Below, piece after piece: positions 1 to 13,280 of a stretch of 64,000 nt of DNA. The DNA comes from Isoperla grammatica. Lineage: Eukaryota; Arthropoda; Insecta; Plecoptera; Perlodidae. Below the pieces are notes generated by a model. That model saw only the letters and a program-made list of their open reading frames with translations, searched no databases and was not told where the DNA came from. A program made the translations under genes and the position numbers. The stretch's first letter is position 1. Each line of letters begins with the position of its first letter. Location: contig OX246739.1 in NCBI GenBank assembly GCA_945910005.1, forward strand, positions 4,494,001-4,558,000, given 5' to 3'.

Positions 1-598
1 TTCTAGTAAGGGAATTTATATCGCGTAGCAAAAGGAAATGCCTATGCATTTTCTCTCTCTGGAATTGTTTGAAATAGATAGATCTTCGTCTAACAACAGA
101 AGACACTTCAGTGAAGAACGTAATTTGAAAGTTTTGAAATGAATTTATTACAATTCTTATAAAGGTTCAAAGTTTTCGATTTTCTCGCACTTTTGTTTTC
201 AAAAGAATGTGACGCCAAGATCCATGTAACTGGCTCCTAGATGAAACAATTATACTAATTACTCGAGCCGTTGTCACTTTGCTATGAAACAATGAGTTTA
301 TCTGTTATTGTCAAAATTATTTTTCTGTTGTCAAATCTTCAGAAAATGAATAATAATCAGGAATTATAATCGATTTAAGCAATATCGCTCCCACAGCAAT
401 TGAGAATTGAAACAACAGTATTAATCAAGCCCGTGTAGTTAACCTCTCCACCACCCACATTGCACAAACCAATTTACCAACTTTGTACAAAATTACTTCT
501 CAATTACTTATTCCACCCCAAGAATTTTTTAATTTCGTTTTTATATTAACTTTATTTTAAATTGGCTGCGGTGGGGTTGATGGGGTATGTGAGGGGGA

Positions 599-615
599 GG
601 GGGGGGGGGGGGGGG
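599..615 (+). repeat. Poly(G) tract, 17 nt
   Basis: A run of 17 G just after gagggggagg, in AT-rich surroundings. Confidence 0.95.
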
Positions 616-2104
616 ACTGTATCGATGTGCACCAAACTTGGGTTGAGCTGGTTACTCGAATGTACTATTGAAGGAATTCATTACTGTATTATGCTTCGTG
701 CAGTGAAACCTACACAACAATGTTGCCATGATTTAATTGGAGTGCATTGATTGTTACTATGAAGTACTTTTAGTTTATCCCCTGGGAATAGAACAAGAAT
801 ATTTCTGGATGATAAAACTGAAATAATCTACCAGATTTGAAAACAACTACCGGTGTGTAAGCACTGAGCAGTGAGCATGTACATTCAAGCTCAACGCAGG
901 AGATAGACTTTAGAGTAAAACAGCCGGAAAAAGAATCATGTTGCCATGTGTAATGGAAATAGCCGGAATACGACTTTCATATTAATGGGTTCTATTGTAA
1001 CACCAATTTTTATCATTTTGTAAAAAAGTGTATTTTGTTTCTTAAACAACTTTCGACATTTTACAAATTAGCCTACGTATAGTTGCATTGAAAAGAGAAA
1101 GGCGCAATGAAACTTCGATGAATTCTGTGATTTTGTAAATAATTACTTCTTGACTGTGTACTGTAAACACAGGTTTTTACCGTTGACCACTAATCTGTAT
1201 GGCGGCGACTTTCATTCGCTTCAAAACTATTCTCAGAAGATTTCGTAAACTCCGCTGTTCAATTCTAGATCCCGACATAAAATACTGATGGAGAAAGTGT
1301 TATTGGACCAACTATAGCTATCTTTCTCGCTTGGTCGTAGAAGTAACGTTTTCGTCGCGTTTTCCACATTATCATTTTTAGACTCTACATAATATTATAT
1401 GTTTGGAGAAATGGGAACACATTATATAGCCACACTGACAATAAGTCACCAGCTTCGAAAACTTATTACCCTATATTATATGATGCACACTTTTTTATAA
1501 TCCTAAATGAAAATACTTCTTAAATTCTTGAGAACATATTTACAGTTTACAAGGGACATACAAGGGCCATAGCCAACGTATCTTCAGCGTACCGTAAACT
1601 ACATAATCACTTGTGTCATAACAATGTATTACACTGAAGATATTTCAATGTTTTCATTTTTTTAGCTTTTACATAATCTTTGACTGTACCCTCATCAAGT
1701 GTTTTTTCCTCCTCATCCTTGCTACAAATTTTATTTTATCCCTATAGAATTGTATACATTACCCTATGTATTATCCGTATACGTTGCTGTTTCGAGTGTG
1801 TACATTGACTGCAGTTCTCACTGTACTTGACATCAGCCTCGATGCTTGAATAGTCGCATACAACCCCTTTGTGCTCAAGGGCGCAATGCTCACAAGCTCC
1901 GTGTCTCATGTCTGTGTGACTGCGGCTACGATGGTCGATGCAGCGCCTGCTATGCTGGTAGGCGTCTACTTGGCCCATTACCCCGCGTCCACAACCCGTA
2001 TGTGGACAAACACATCGTGTTACATGGAAAAGCTGTTCATCATGTAGGAGCGGTTTTATACGGATGGGGGTATTGAGAACTGCCGGGACATTTGACACAT
2101 TACC

Positions 2105-2137
2105 CTACACTACACTAGAGGGTGTAGTGTAGTGTAG
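2105..2137. repeat. Perfect hairpin, 12-bp arms, 9-nt loop
   Basis: ctacactacact (2105-2116) pairs with agtgtagtgtag (2126-2137). The arms are themselves built of a ctaca/ctacact short repeat. Confidence 0.95.
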
Positions 2138-5100
2138 ACAGAACTGCACCAAGCAACACAGCAATGTCTTCCGGGCTATGATCAAGACCAAAATGTTTTA
2201 CCGTTAACCTTAATTAAAATATTACTAAATAACTGTTTAGAAAGATTTAAGGAGTTTATATGTCTTGGTGGACGAAGTTCGGTCAACGAGTCATGTTCAA
2301 AAATGTAAAATGTATTTATCACCATGTGGGAGAATCAAATAGCAAAAGAAATTAGTTGCTCCGTGTGGGAAAAGACAAAATTAAGTCTGTACATAGAAAA
2401 TGTACGCTGTACGCTGAAAATGAGTTCTTGTAACAGAGTGAGTATAGGCAATAAATACTAATTTATTTTATTTTAGTGTTTAATTCTCTCATGTTTCATT
2501 ATAAATATATAAAATCAAATGCAACGTTGTCAGTTATGTAAATTAGTATACTTGGTTAGTTTTTGTAGTAAGGAACTACAAAGAACATTTCTTGCCCATT
2601 TGACTATCAGACTTTGATATTTGCCGAAACTTCGCTGCAAGATTGATGGACCTTGAATCAAGTATCAATCACTTAATAATCTACTTAGAGAATAAGGTGT
2701 TATGTATGCATATCATGATACATTTGTGAACGATCATTAATATTTTGTTGTACATATTTCCAAGAACTGCCAATTATGTCCTCTTTATTGAAGTAACATT
2801 AATTCCCGCTATAATGAGTGTGTATGTAAGTAGTGATTTCTATGAGAATAGAAACATTGTCAGTTACCTGGGTGAGGTATTGTACCCTCCCAGTCACTGC
2901 GGACCGCGCGTGCTGCCCATCGCATTATTAGTGCTGAGCTTGGTACGGTCATAGTCATAGCCGTTGAGTCCCCACAAGACGCCAAACAACAACATTATCA
3001 GTTGTAAAACAAATACAAGACTCTTTGTTGTACTCGTGTAAATGTGTGCGTATAAAATGACAATGACAATTTGGGACTGTGTTTGTTTTTTACGAGAGGG
3101 GAAACGTTACCGAATAGAATTGTCTCTAATTAATTTTAGTACATTATTTACGATGTAAATAAGTAAATGTAAATAAGATTTAATAAGTTGAAGCATTCAT
3201 TTTTGTTTAAGTTCATTTTAAGGGATTATTTTTCTTCGTTTGAATAAAATTCTTTACTTTCAACTTCCCGAAATAGAAATAAATTCAGAGACAAATTGTA
3301 AAGTTCCAACTTTTCCAGCTTTATTGCCGCCACGAGACATACTAGAATGTAAATCTGTGCGTACGTGTTGTGCTGTATGATCATTGCTTGGAGTACCTCA
3401 CGCCTGTCCACGGTGCGCCCATGTTCCCCTAAGTGCCTTACAGACAATGATCTTCACTAAGGAATCTCTGTGCTAGAACCCCCAGCCACTGGGCTATATC
3501 ACACGCTTGCCTCTACTCCCTGAAGTGCCATATAATGTTATGCTACAGCACACATCTCATCTCAATGTTAAGAGCTCACTTCCTTTACGTTTAGCACTAA
3601 GCCTGCCTGCTAGTTTACATGATATATGGATATTGAATAGCGTAGTTCTATGCATTTTCCACAGGTAATGGAGATGGAGATGTTTAGTACATGTTTTAGT
3701 ATGAGGTAAAAATAATTATACAAAGCTTTCCCTTAGTTATTCCTTGTTAAGTACCATTAGCGAAAAATTAGGATACGTCCGACCACACATTAAATAGACT
3801 CTCTTTATCAGCATCAAGATGATTTTGTTTTTCCATAAAAAAGAAAGATTTTTACTGGACAAAATGTGTTTCTTCACGATAAGTAAGGCGGATAGTTTTT
3901 CAGTCAGTATTTTGTAAATTTGGCTATGTACCGTACTACGATGGTGTTTACTCAGCTTGTTTCAAATATGACCCCGTTGTTAAAAGGCGGTGAGAATCAG
4001 GCCCCAAGTACATCACAAAGGCGTCCTAAGCCAGAAGTGTACCGGATATAGTTCACAAGACGTGAAATAGCATAGTACCGGCTTCCGGAGTAACAAGCCA
4101 AGCAACGAGGAAATAGTGTAATAATCCCAGACGTTGTCCAGATACCTCAAACTCGAACAAAAGCAGCTATGTGTGCGTTAAATGAGTGTTGCTAACCGGA
4201 ATCGTGGACCGCTGCTCAAGTGCTTTGGGAAATACGTTTAGTTACACAAACACCGGTAAATGCATTCCTGTAGGTCTAACAGGGAAGGAAGCCTTTACAT
4301 CAAATACCGTACAACATTTTAATTTTTAAATTATATCTCAAGAATGGACTTCTAAATCTAAAATCTGAATTAACAGCGCACTGTGGTTGATAAGCCCTAC
4401 ATATTGAATGCTCTAAATTGCGTCTTACATTATAATCAACATGGTTTTTATTTCTAATTAATGTTATTATTAATTATCGATTTAATAATCAAAATAACTA
4501 CGCTTAAGGTTATAATATTTCATTCATTATGTAGGACTTACCAAAACACAGTGCGTTGTTGACTCAGATTTTCGATTTGGATTTGCAATCTTGAGATATA
4601 ATAAAAAAATGAAAATTGTCTGCGGTTTTTGACGTAAAGGTACCCTTCGCTCTTAACAGCAACCGCATTGACTTTTTATTTTCATTAATACACAAAAAAC
4701 GTACTTTGCAAAAAAAGTTAATTTCATAGCAAGTTGCAACTGACAGACTTCCAACATTTTCTGGCATCAGCGGTTTATTGAATTACTTCACAGATTCAGT
4801 CAGCTTCATACTTAAAACATTTTCCGCCGGATTCTACGTTAAGTGCTCGTGACAGTCCCGCGCAATATATCCCAATTCAATTTTAAAACGAATCTACGAT
4901 CAATTTGAAAGTATAAATTTGACGCGAGGTTCTTATTTATACGAACATATTTTACTCTCTTCACAGAACCTAGCTGACAAAAATCCTTATCTACGTTCTC
5001 ATTTGATTTTTCGATTTGATGCATCTTGGCTGATGAATATCTTTATAACACTCGTTGAAAAAATATGTTAGTACCCACTGCCTCGCTTTATCGTTTTCAG

Positions 5101-6800
5101 AACTCTTTGATTTTGTGCTGCTCTTGGTCTCTAATATTTGTAGGGGATCGCGTATAATGGGGTAGACACCCTGATTTTATTTTCACTTTAACGAGGTATA
5201 TTTTTCTAATACCCATTTCTGATAGAAATACGAGCACCGATTATCATATTATGTTCTTATTTATGTAATGGATGTAGTTGTAATGTAACATTTATTAAAT
5301 AAATATGCCCATGGTGTTGCATACCACCTTTTCAACCATAACTTTAATTATTACACTCAGAACTATATTTGGGTTACTTACATGATATTTCGGAGCCTCC
5401 TATTCATTTCTCAAGCACAATCAAGTACTGACTGAGAAAAGGGTTGGAGAGTACGAAATATCATATAAAACAAAGTATGTAACTGAGTCATAGGTCAGTG
5501 TATCTAATATCAATAATAAGTATCATATCTGAAACGATATAAGCAGTCCAATTGTTGATTGGTTTGATTTGATCATGTTGTGGGTCACCACCAAAGAATT
5601 GTCTCATCGTTAACGTCATCTGGGCCACATCCAGAGCTAAGCTAATTGAATTGTCGGATCCAAACCCTTCGGATGGTGATAATCAAGAGGTCAATCGCCC
5701 TCGCGATCTGGACAGAGCCTTCTGTGTCCAGCAAGGTCGCCCCGACGCCACAAGCAGGCGCCGATTGAGGTCTAGACGCTTAGACTCTAGACGGCGCTGC
5801 ATATGTTTGTCACTCACAGCCTGCTTAACCCTCTGTTACCATCAACACTTGGATCTCTTTGGCGGTTCCATATCAAAGAATCTGCGGCCAAACTGCGGCG
5901 ATTCGTACAGAGGAAATCTTTGCATTAAAATTAGACAAAACCAAGTGGCTTGTAGCATCAGGTACACCACATGACGGCATCTGCTGAAGAGAGGATCGAC
6001 TATGGTATAATCACAACTCGTAGAGAGTGTCACTAAAACTTGATTGATTAGTGTTTCGTTAAATTGTGTACAAATGTACGTCGGCTGGCAACTTACAGAG
6101 GAAACCTTCTCCCAGTAAAAACAAAACAAACATCTGTCATTACCGCTTCAGGTTCATCGTGGACAAGTTGGGTGACGTCATTCGATGGAATACAGAATGA
6201 TGGCTTATGGGAAATATTGCCGCTCCAATCTACCGTGTGTTAACTTGTGTGGGTCTAATTTGATGGATGAACTATAGCGTTTTACTAACAAATCTTTTGA
6301 ATTTTTTATTTTTGTGTTGCGATTTCAATGCATACAGAAGTAATAATTAAGAAATGTTGGCGAGGCACTCTTGTAAGATTATAGACGAGATGTTTGGGTA
6401 CAAACTTTTGAGAAGCGCTGGCCTAGACCAATGAAATTCAGTTGAATGAAAGGCAACTTGACCAAAATAAATTAGTCCATTGCGTTTTCACATCGAGGTT
6501 GTCTGATGAGAGAGAAATAACCTGATTACCATCGATTGAGTAGAACTAATTGGCAGGGTAGTGCGTGTGGCATCGCATTGCGCATGCGATGTTTGTGTAC
6601 ATACTCACATCCACTGGTCCAACGTCAACGACCAGGGACGCCGATGAGTTCTGGATCAAGAGTATTTTGAAACTTTGTCAACTTTATCTCAAATTGGTTG
6701 AGTGGTTTATTTGTAGCAGTGTTCGTTGAATATTGTATACAGCTTGAAAACAAGAATTGTCAATAAAAGTGTTTTTTTACATTTTTTAATGATAACGATG

Positions 6801-6870
6801 ATGGTATTTGGGTTTTATGTCCCATATTCGTGCAACTTGGCCAATCGAGACGATGAGTGGGTGAAATATG
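6801..6870 (-). mobile_element. SINE body fragment, same family as 8215-8395
   Basis: The + strand reads gtatttgggttttatgtcc, then cgtgcaacttggccaatcg and gagtgggtgaaat, which aligns with the body of the SINE at 8.2 kb. No tRNA-like head is attached. Confidence 0.5.
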
Positions 6871-8214
6871 TTTGAAGGAAAGGGACGCAACATTTGTTAC
6901 ATTTGAACAGAATCAGACATTATTCCAATTACATAAATGTACAATAGTTGTTTCTATACAGTCTTAAATCAATATATAGGCAACAAATTTAATCTTCCTT
7001 TGTGAGGTACTGATTTACAGTATGTCTACAGTATATCCTAAAATCTATTCTTTATTTTCGCTCCCACGTTTTTCAAACTACTCAACTCAACAACATCCTT
7101 GGCTATGTCCTAATACGTAACACGCACGGCGTAGTGCAGCTAAACGTGTTATGCGTGTAGAGTGGCCCGCGCAAAGTTGAGGATCTTACATGTTTTAACA
7201 GCCGCGTGTTTACAAAGATCCTGAAAGGTTTTACAGACCGAAGAATAGTTCTGTAACAAAGTGTTTCTTGCTGGTATCGAGGTGTCCCTCACTTTGTTTG
7301 TCAGTTACAACCATTAGCTAACTTCTGATCTGTTGAGCAAACAAACACCTGAAAAGCTCTTAGCTGCAGACAAAACAACTGCATCTCCACCACATCTTTC
7401 CCTCATGGAGGACAAAACCTTCTTTGGCTCTGCTTCTACGTGTAGAATTGGAATGGTACGAAAGAAATATTTATTATAGAACATACTAACTATTCTTGAG
7501 ATTGAAACACAGCCATAATTACTCATGGATGTGAATTCTCTACAGGTTGGGCTGCCTCTACTATTTTATATTTTACACTTGTTCTAGCAATTCTAACACT
7601 ATCATGCCTTCATCATCGTTGTACAACACATAGTATAGAAATGCACAGTAATCTACAAGAAGACATATTTATCTAGTGACGCTATTACTTCTGGCCACTC
7701 CTACTTCTTTTTACAATAAGTGGGGAATGAGGTAATATTTCTTAGAGAATGTAATTATAAAACAATCGTGTACATATATTCAATCATAGTTAATCAGTGT
7801 AATACTTCCCATTTACTTGCAAATAAGATAGCTGCGTCGTTGCCCCGACACTAGAGGCGGCGCTGTGTCTACTGGGGCCTACAGTAGTGTGCACACGTCA
7901 TTCAACAGAAATAACTCTTGTTGATGTCGCACTGTACCTCACTCACTCACGGGCGATCGTTTAGCACTCTGGCTGCACGTGTTTGCAAACCAAACACGCC
8001 GGGTGTCGGACTGGTGTACTCTCAGTGCAGGCGCGCCTTTATTTATTATTGTCATTACTTAATGTCTGCGCAGGAAATATCATGTCTGGAAATGCATTTT
8101 TACGAGAGAGCATCCCAGGAATAGATGTCTAGAGTGATAGAAGTAGGTTGCATTCACATATAGTTCAGGATTGTTTAGACAAATTTAATCTACATTTACA
8201 TAATAGATTTACAA

Positions 8215-8395
8215 AAATATGACGGGTGTAAGATATTTGGGCTTCACGTCCTCATATTTTTGCAACGAGACTAATCGACAGTACAAGTGAGCGATTATGA
8301 AGATAAAAAACCGTCCTATGCCCAAGTCAGGAATCAAACCTAGAACGCGGGACCGCGGTTTACTAGACCAACGTCTACGTTACATTAAAATGCAG
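8215..8395 (-). mobile_element. tRNA-derived SINE copy
   Basis: On the - strand the head resembles a tRNA gene: an A-box-like TGGTCTAGTAAA (8359-8370) and a B box GGTTTGATTCC (8330-8340), spaced as in tRNA-derived SINEs. The downstream body (gcttcacgtcctcatat on the + strand) is shared with fragments at 6.80 and 18.2 kb. It does not fold as a full tRNA gene by eye, so a SINE is more likely than a tRNA. Confidence 0.6.
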
Positions 8396-10351
8396 ATAAC
8401 GTTGTATACGAGACGTTTCGCCTTGAATGTATCTTCTTCTACGGAGAGTTTGCTTCTCTTAGTCAAGAGTCAAGACCCATCCTCGCTCGCGCACCTGTAA
8501 CCAGCGATCCAAACCTAACCGGGCCAACAAGGTTATGCAACTTTGAACAGGTGCAAAACATTTAGAACACAAATCAGACCCATCTGACACAGGTGGATTA
8601 GTGGCTTCACTTAATTTACATTACAAGAGTGGGAGCTAGATCTATCACGTTGACAGCTATCATTAAAACACCCATCGCTCGTTTTGCTTCCCAGGACAGA
8701 CAAATTATTGCATTACTGAAATCGTGTTCAAATTTGTGTGACCTATTAGAAGGTTTTATAGGCCCATATGTCATGATATTGTGTGTGCGTGTAGTTTAGT
8801 TTACAACATGGCAATTATCACTTAGCTGGCTTTTATAATGTGGCCGGGAAGCTCTTATAAGAGCTAATTTACTATTTCCTAAGCATTTGGTGATTTGCTA
8901 CACAGTGATCTCACGACACATAATAGTGTAGTCTATTCGCGCGGAAATGCACAAGGGCACTTCTACAATTAACACACTTTGTCCAACGCTGCTTCTACTC
9001 GTGGCCTCCACTACTATTGAAGTATGTATCTTCGAACTTGCTCGTTTCGTGAAGTAAAATAAAAATACATACCAACATATATTCAGGCATTCACTCACTT
9101 CACAATGTCTCTTTATAGAAAATTGCCGGAATCAGCACTAGATCTAAAGAAATGTACACTAACCTCGTTTACTTTGGATTAAAACTAATTTCATTGTGAC
9201 TATCACGACATGTTATCAATATAGTTCTATGAAGTTTGCGATTAACTTTAAACTTGCGCATTCTTTGTTTAAAACAACATAAGTTTTTGTAAACATTTTA
9301 CAGCTATTGTTTGGTAAATTGCCCAATTTTCTGCCACTCTTTTATATATGAGATTTAGTTTTTCAGAAATCGTATAACTTCGAAACAATATAACAAAAAA
9401 GAAACTAGAAACAGCATTGGGTAGTAGTGAGCGGTTACGTCATGGCAAACATTCTATTGCGTTTTATCTTTAGATGTCATTGAAGTCTGTAGTGTATTAC
9501 TGTGTAGACTACATCGAAGTGCTATCTATGCAGTAATCTGTATTCGAGACCTCTGTCTAGGTCGGCGTACACTCGAACTATCGTCTATATTAGCCTTTTT
9601 CATATTCATAAGATATGGCACTCGTTGAAAGAAGCACTGTTCCATATCGAACCTCTAAACCCACATTCTGATGCAAAACAAACGCGCGAGAAAGAAAGAA
9701 AGCTTTTAAAGTGACTCCAGAATATATATGAATGATTTAGACCAATTTACAGTCTCTGTTTTTCTCCGTTATAGCTGGCATTGTTAAAACAGCGGCAGCC
9801 GAAGAAGGAACTAAGGGTGTCCATTCTTTAGAGATACAGGTTGATTTTTAAAATGTTCAGTTAGATTATAATTTGTAAAACTTGTTTATTTATTACAAAC
9901 TCCTGCGTTGTGTTATTGTACACGCTCTTGAGTCTAGATTATTTGCGACAGTTCATTTTATAATGCAATGTCCGTTATCTCGATCAAACGCAGTCGGCAT
10001 CGTCATCCAATTGTTTGGGGTGTAGTTTTATTTTAGTTTCACATTCAACATTCAATATTCATACAGTCACTCACTATTTTTGATACTAGTTACTCTGTGT
10101 TTGGAAAGAACAATGCGGTTTAAAAATAGTTCATAAGAAACGATGTAAGAAAACTCAATTACTTGAAAATCTCATCAAAGAGAGAGCGGGAAAACCGTGG
10201 AAAATGCTGTGATTCTCTCCTTCAGAAGTGTTAATACATTTCCTTTGAATATAGGAAAACATCTCGAAACTTTCTTTAGTCATTTTTCTTTTCGCTTTTG
10301 TCATGAATTTAAAAAAAATGTAAATAAAAGCAAAGGAACGTTTGTGCAGCA

Positions 10352-10445
10352 GTGTTGCATCCCACCGCCCTGTTTACTCAGCTCTCGACCTCGTCAAGAC
10401 AAGCGGAGGGGAAGTAAAGGAGGGCGGTGTCGGGATGTTGTTCTC
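10352..10445. repeat. Imperfect inverted repeat, ~20-bp arms
   Basis: tgttgcatcccaccgccctg near 10352 faces agggcggtgtcgggatgttg near 10423-10442, with further agtaaa/tttact pairing inside. It may be a foldback element; no target duplication is clear. Confidence 0.6.
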
Positions 10446-13127
10446 TTTATTAGATTGGCAAACAACAGCGCTTGCCAAGATTATATGCCGAGACTGAGTA
10501 ATGAAGACTTCTACAGTTGCCACTCATAAAACCGAACAATATATTATTCGCATGGTCGATATTTTTATGCTTGTAGTCGTTGGAACGGGCGCAATTCATC
10601 ATATTTAGGGCATAGTAAAATTCATGTTGTACACAATGAATTTCTAAAACATGAGCATTAATTAATTGCATTTGAACCTTCATTTTGCCACAGAAGTTTT
10701 TTGAATGATTTCTTGTTGTACTGGAAACAGCTTTGTGAAATTGGAATATTTGAAATTTACCTCTTTATGAAATAAATGAAATGCCAGTTTATTAGCAAAA
10801 TAGAAAATTCAGAAATTACATTTTTTAGTGCAAATAAATAAAACCACCTTCATATAAGCATTTATAAAGCTCTTAACATTAATTAGCAAAGCGTAAACTT
10901 CCTGTCAAAAGTTCTCGCTAAGTTCTCCCTGAAACTAATTTTCTATGTATCTCATATGTATGTTTGTGTCGGCCTAGACCTTGGAATGTGGAGGACTCTA
11001 ACTAGCAGGAATCTCGTGCAAATCCCGTCGGTACAACACGTACGAGCACGAATCGAGATCTTTTTACTGTCCGAGCGAGTAAGAAGATCAGTCAGCAACT
11101 CAGCATCTCACTCACTCTTGGAATGCAGTTGTTATGAGAAAACTTCTACTGTCTTCAAAGAAAAAGAAGATTGAAAATAACTGCGCTGGAATTATACTGT
11201 GGAGCATCCAGGCGTGGAAGAAGAAACAAATTTTGTAATGGCGGAAAGTTGATCTTACTTGTTAAAATACCATTGAGTTGGATTCTAATTGCTGGCTTAT
11301 GGGAGTTTCAGAAACTTCACAATATTGTCGGGAGCTTTGTTGAGTCATTTGAAACATATGTTGGTAAATCGATTTAATAAATATAGAGTACCCACTCAGT
11401 AACAAGACTGATTTTCAGTGGGGACTTAAATTTACTTTATTGCACTCAACTCGCTTCAATGAGAATGTAATTTTTCAGGTTGTTATGCTAAAAACCGGAT
11501 AAAATTGGTAACAATGTTGAAATGTCTTCATTAGGGTTGAAACATGTAATTTATGGCAGCTTGCATAGACAGTGTCAGTTATAACGAATTATTCTAACAC
11601 ATCTTTTTGTAACAACGGAGAAGACAGGGCGAATTCTGAGGGGGTATTATACATCTTACAGAAATGACGACAGATACATATGATGTATGATGATACATAA
11701 CTGATGTACACTCATTGTTATTGAAATATTATATCTACGTAGTGTTGATATTATATTTCTTGTAAAATTAAGTTCACTTTCTTTAGTTTTATAACTAAAT
11801 TGCATGGCTATCGAAGGTTATTAATTCCCTCTTTAGAAGATGACATACTATGACAACAGTACAGTACCTATCGACTGAATAGTAACAGGCTAACTGCGCA
11901 AAATGATCAGCCTGGTGTTTCTTGCATTTTTAGTTTCATACTTATTATGCACCATTTGATAAGTAAACATGCTATTTGTTTGTAAACTGATTCTTTCCTA
12001 AAAATGATGTTACTCTTTGATAGTCGGCAGCCGTGTATAATTCAGCGTCTAATGATGAATCACTTAACGAGAAAGTGAAGTTGGTCACATCATGTAACGC
12101 TGCTTGAAAGATACACGTGTATTTCTTGTTTAATAATAACTCATCAGTCATTACTCGTCGGCCGAGCTCACTGACAGTTGGCAGGATAGAAATGTGAAAT
12201 CATGAGCGGATGTGGAGGGTTTACTTTGATGTAAGAAATTATCTGACGATCGTGACAGTTGCAATAAGCTCGTGATCTATTTATAGCTACGACTTAATTT
12301 CTCTAAGAACCGTCTACATTTTTGCGAGTCTGGGAAATTGAAAGTGCATCAAAGTTGAACATCTGCTTTAAGTAGCGTTTCTGATTTTCAAGGAGACATT
12401 CATAATGTTCTTTATTTTTTCCTGTCTAACGTCGAAGTCTGGTCTGTCGCTCAAAGCTAATCGACACGATAGATGGGTAGAGACCCAAAAACTGTGTTAT
12501 TTGAAGAGAATTTCGTTTTTGATAATACAAATTTTGGATTTAAAAACATAATTACATTAAACGATTTTATCCATATTTCTAACTGCACAATCTAGTTATC
12601 ATTATCTATCGTCTGACTGCTACAAATAAACCTAAGTGAAAATAACAATTAAGTGAATATATGTCCCGAGAACTTCCTTTACTTTTTACTTGATAAACCA
12701 CACAAATCTTGTAAAACTGCTGTTAAATGGTCTGTTAAAAGTAAACGATCTATAATAAATACACATATTTCGAAAAGATTGGTGGAACTTTATCAAAACA
12801 CGGCTGGTTCAAGGATCGACCGAGCGCGCAGATCGCATTCAGCTCCGGCATGATTCGCTGGCCGAGTCCATCCACGACCGTCCGACTTCTCAAGCCTGCA
12901 AGGAAGAGCTCATTTAGGGAGTTCCAGGGTTCCACCCTAGCGAACTCTCATATTTAGAAGCAATGCTCGTTTTGGCGCGCTGCCGGCGGTGAGCCCACCA
13001 ACTATAAAGCATACGCGAGCAGAGTTAGAACAATGGACGACAGTCACTGGTCGTAAATTAGCGTCACAGCACTGCAGTGAAACTGAAATGACATAACTCT
13101 GATGTCTGCCAATGCGGACCACAACAG

Positions 13128-13280
13128 CCGCAAGCCACATAGTATACCCCTGTCCAGCATAAGACACATCCAATATCAGTACACAAAAGCGGCAAGCCAC
13201 ATCCAATTCTAGTAAACAACACTAACAAGCCATTTAGTGTAACTCCTGTGTATTTTAAGCCACATCCAATTCTATATATT
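13128..13280. repeat. Degenerate tandem repeat, ~63-bp unit
   Basis: aagccacat recurs at about 13132, 13192 and 13257, the last two followed by ccaattcta. A related acacatccaatatc lies near 13165. Units are uneven. Confidence 0.65.

Larger units (their letters stand above)
1..6800. other. Non-coding, nothing gene-like supported
   Basis: AT-rich sequence with scattered short open frames on both strands, none with a domain. A GC-richer patch at about 1846-2100 is open on both strands (Cys-rich when read on the - strand) but shows no family. Another at about 5640-5830 has Arg-rich reading only. A G tract and a hairpin are listed separately. Confidence 0.5.

Noticed and set aside
1742..2098. Cys-rich 118-codon - strand frame
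   Set aside because: Cysteine spacing fits no zinc finger or EGF pattern I know, and the other strand is also open; no splice signals.
5651..5974. 107-codon frame with Arg-rich middle
   Set aside because: Starts at a TTG, no domain, Arg run comes from palindromic tctaga repeats.
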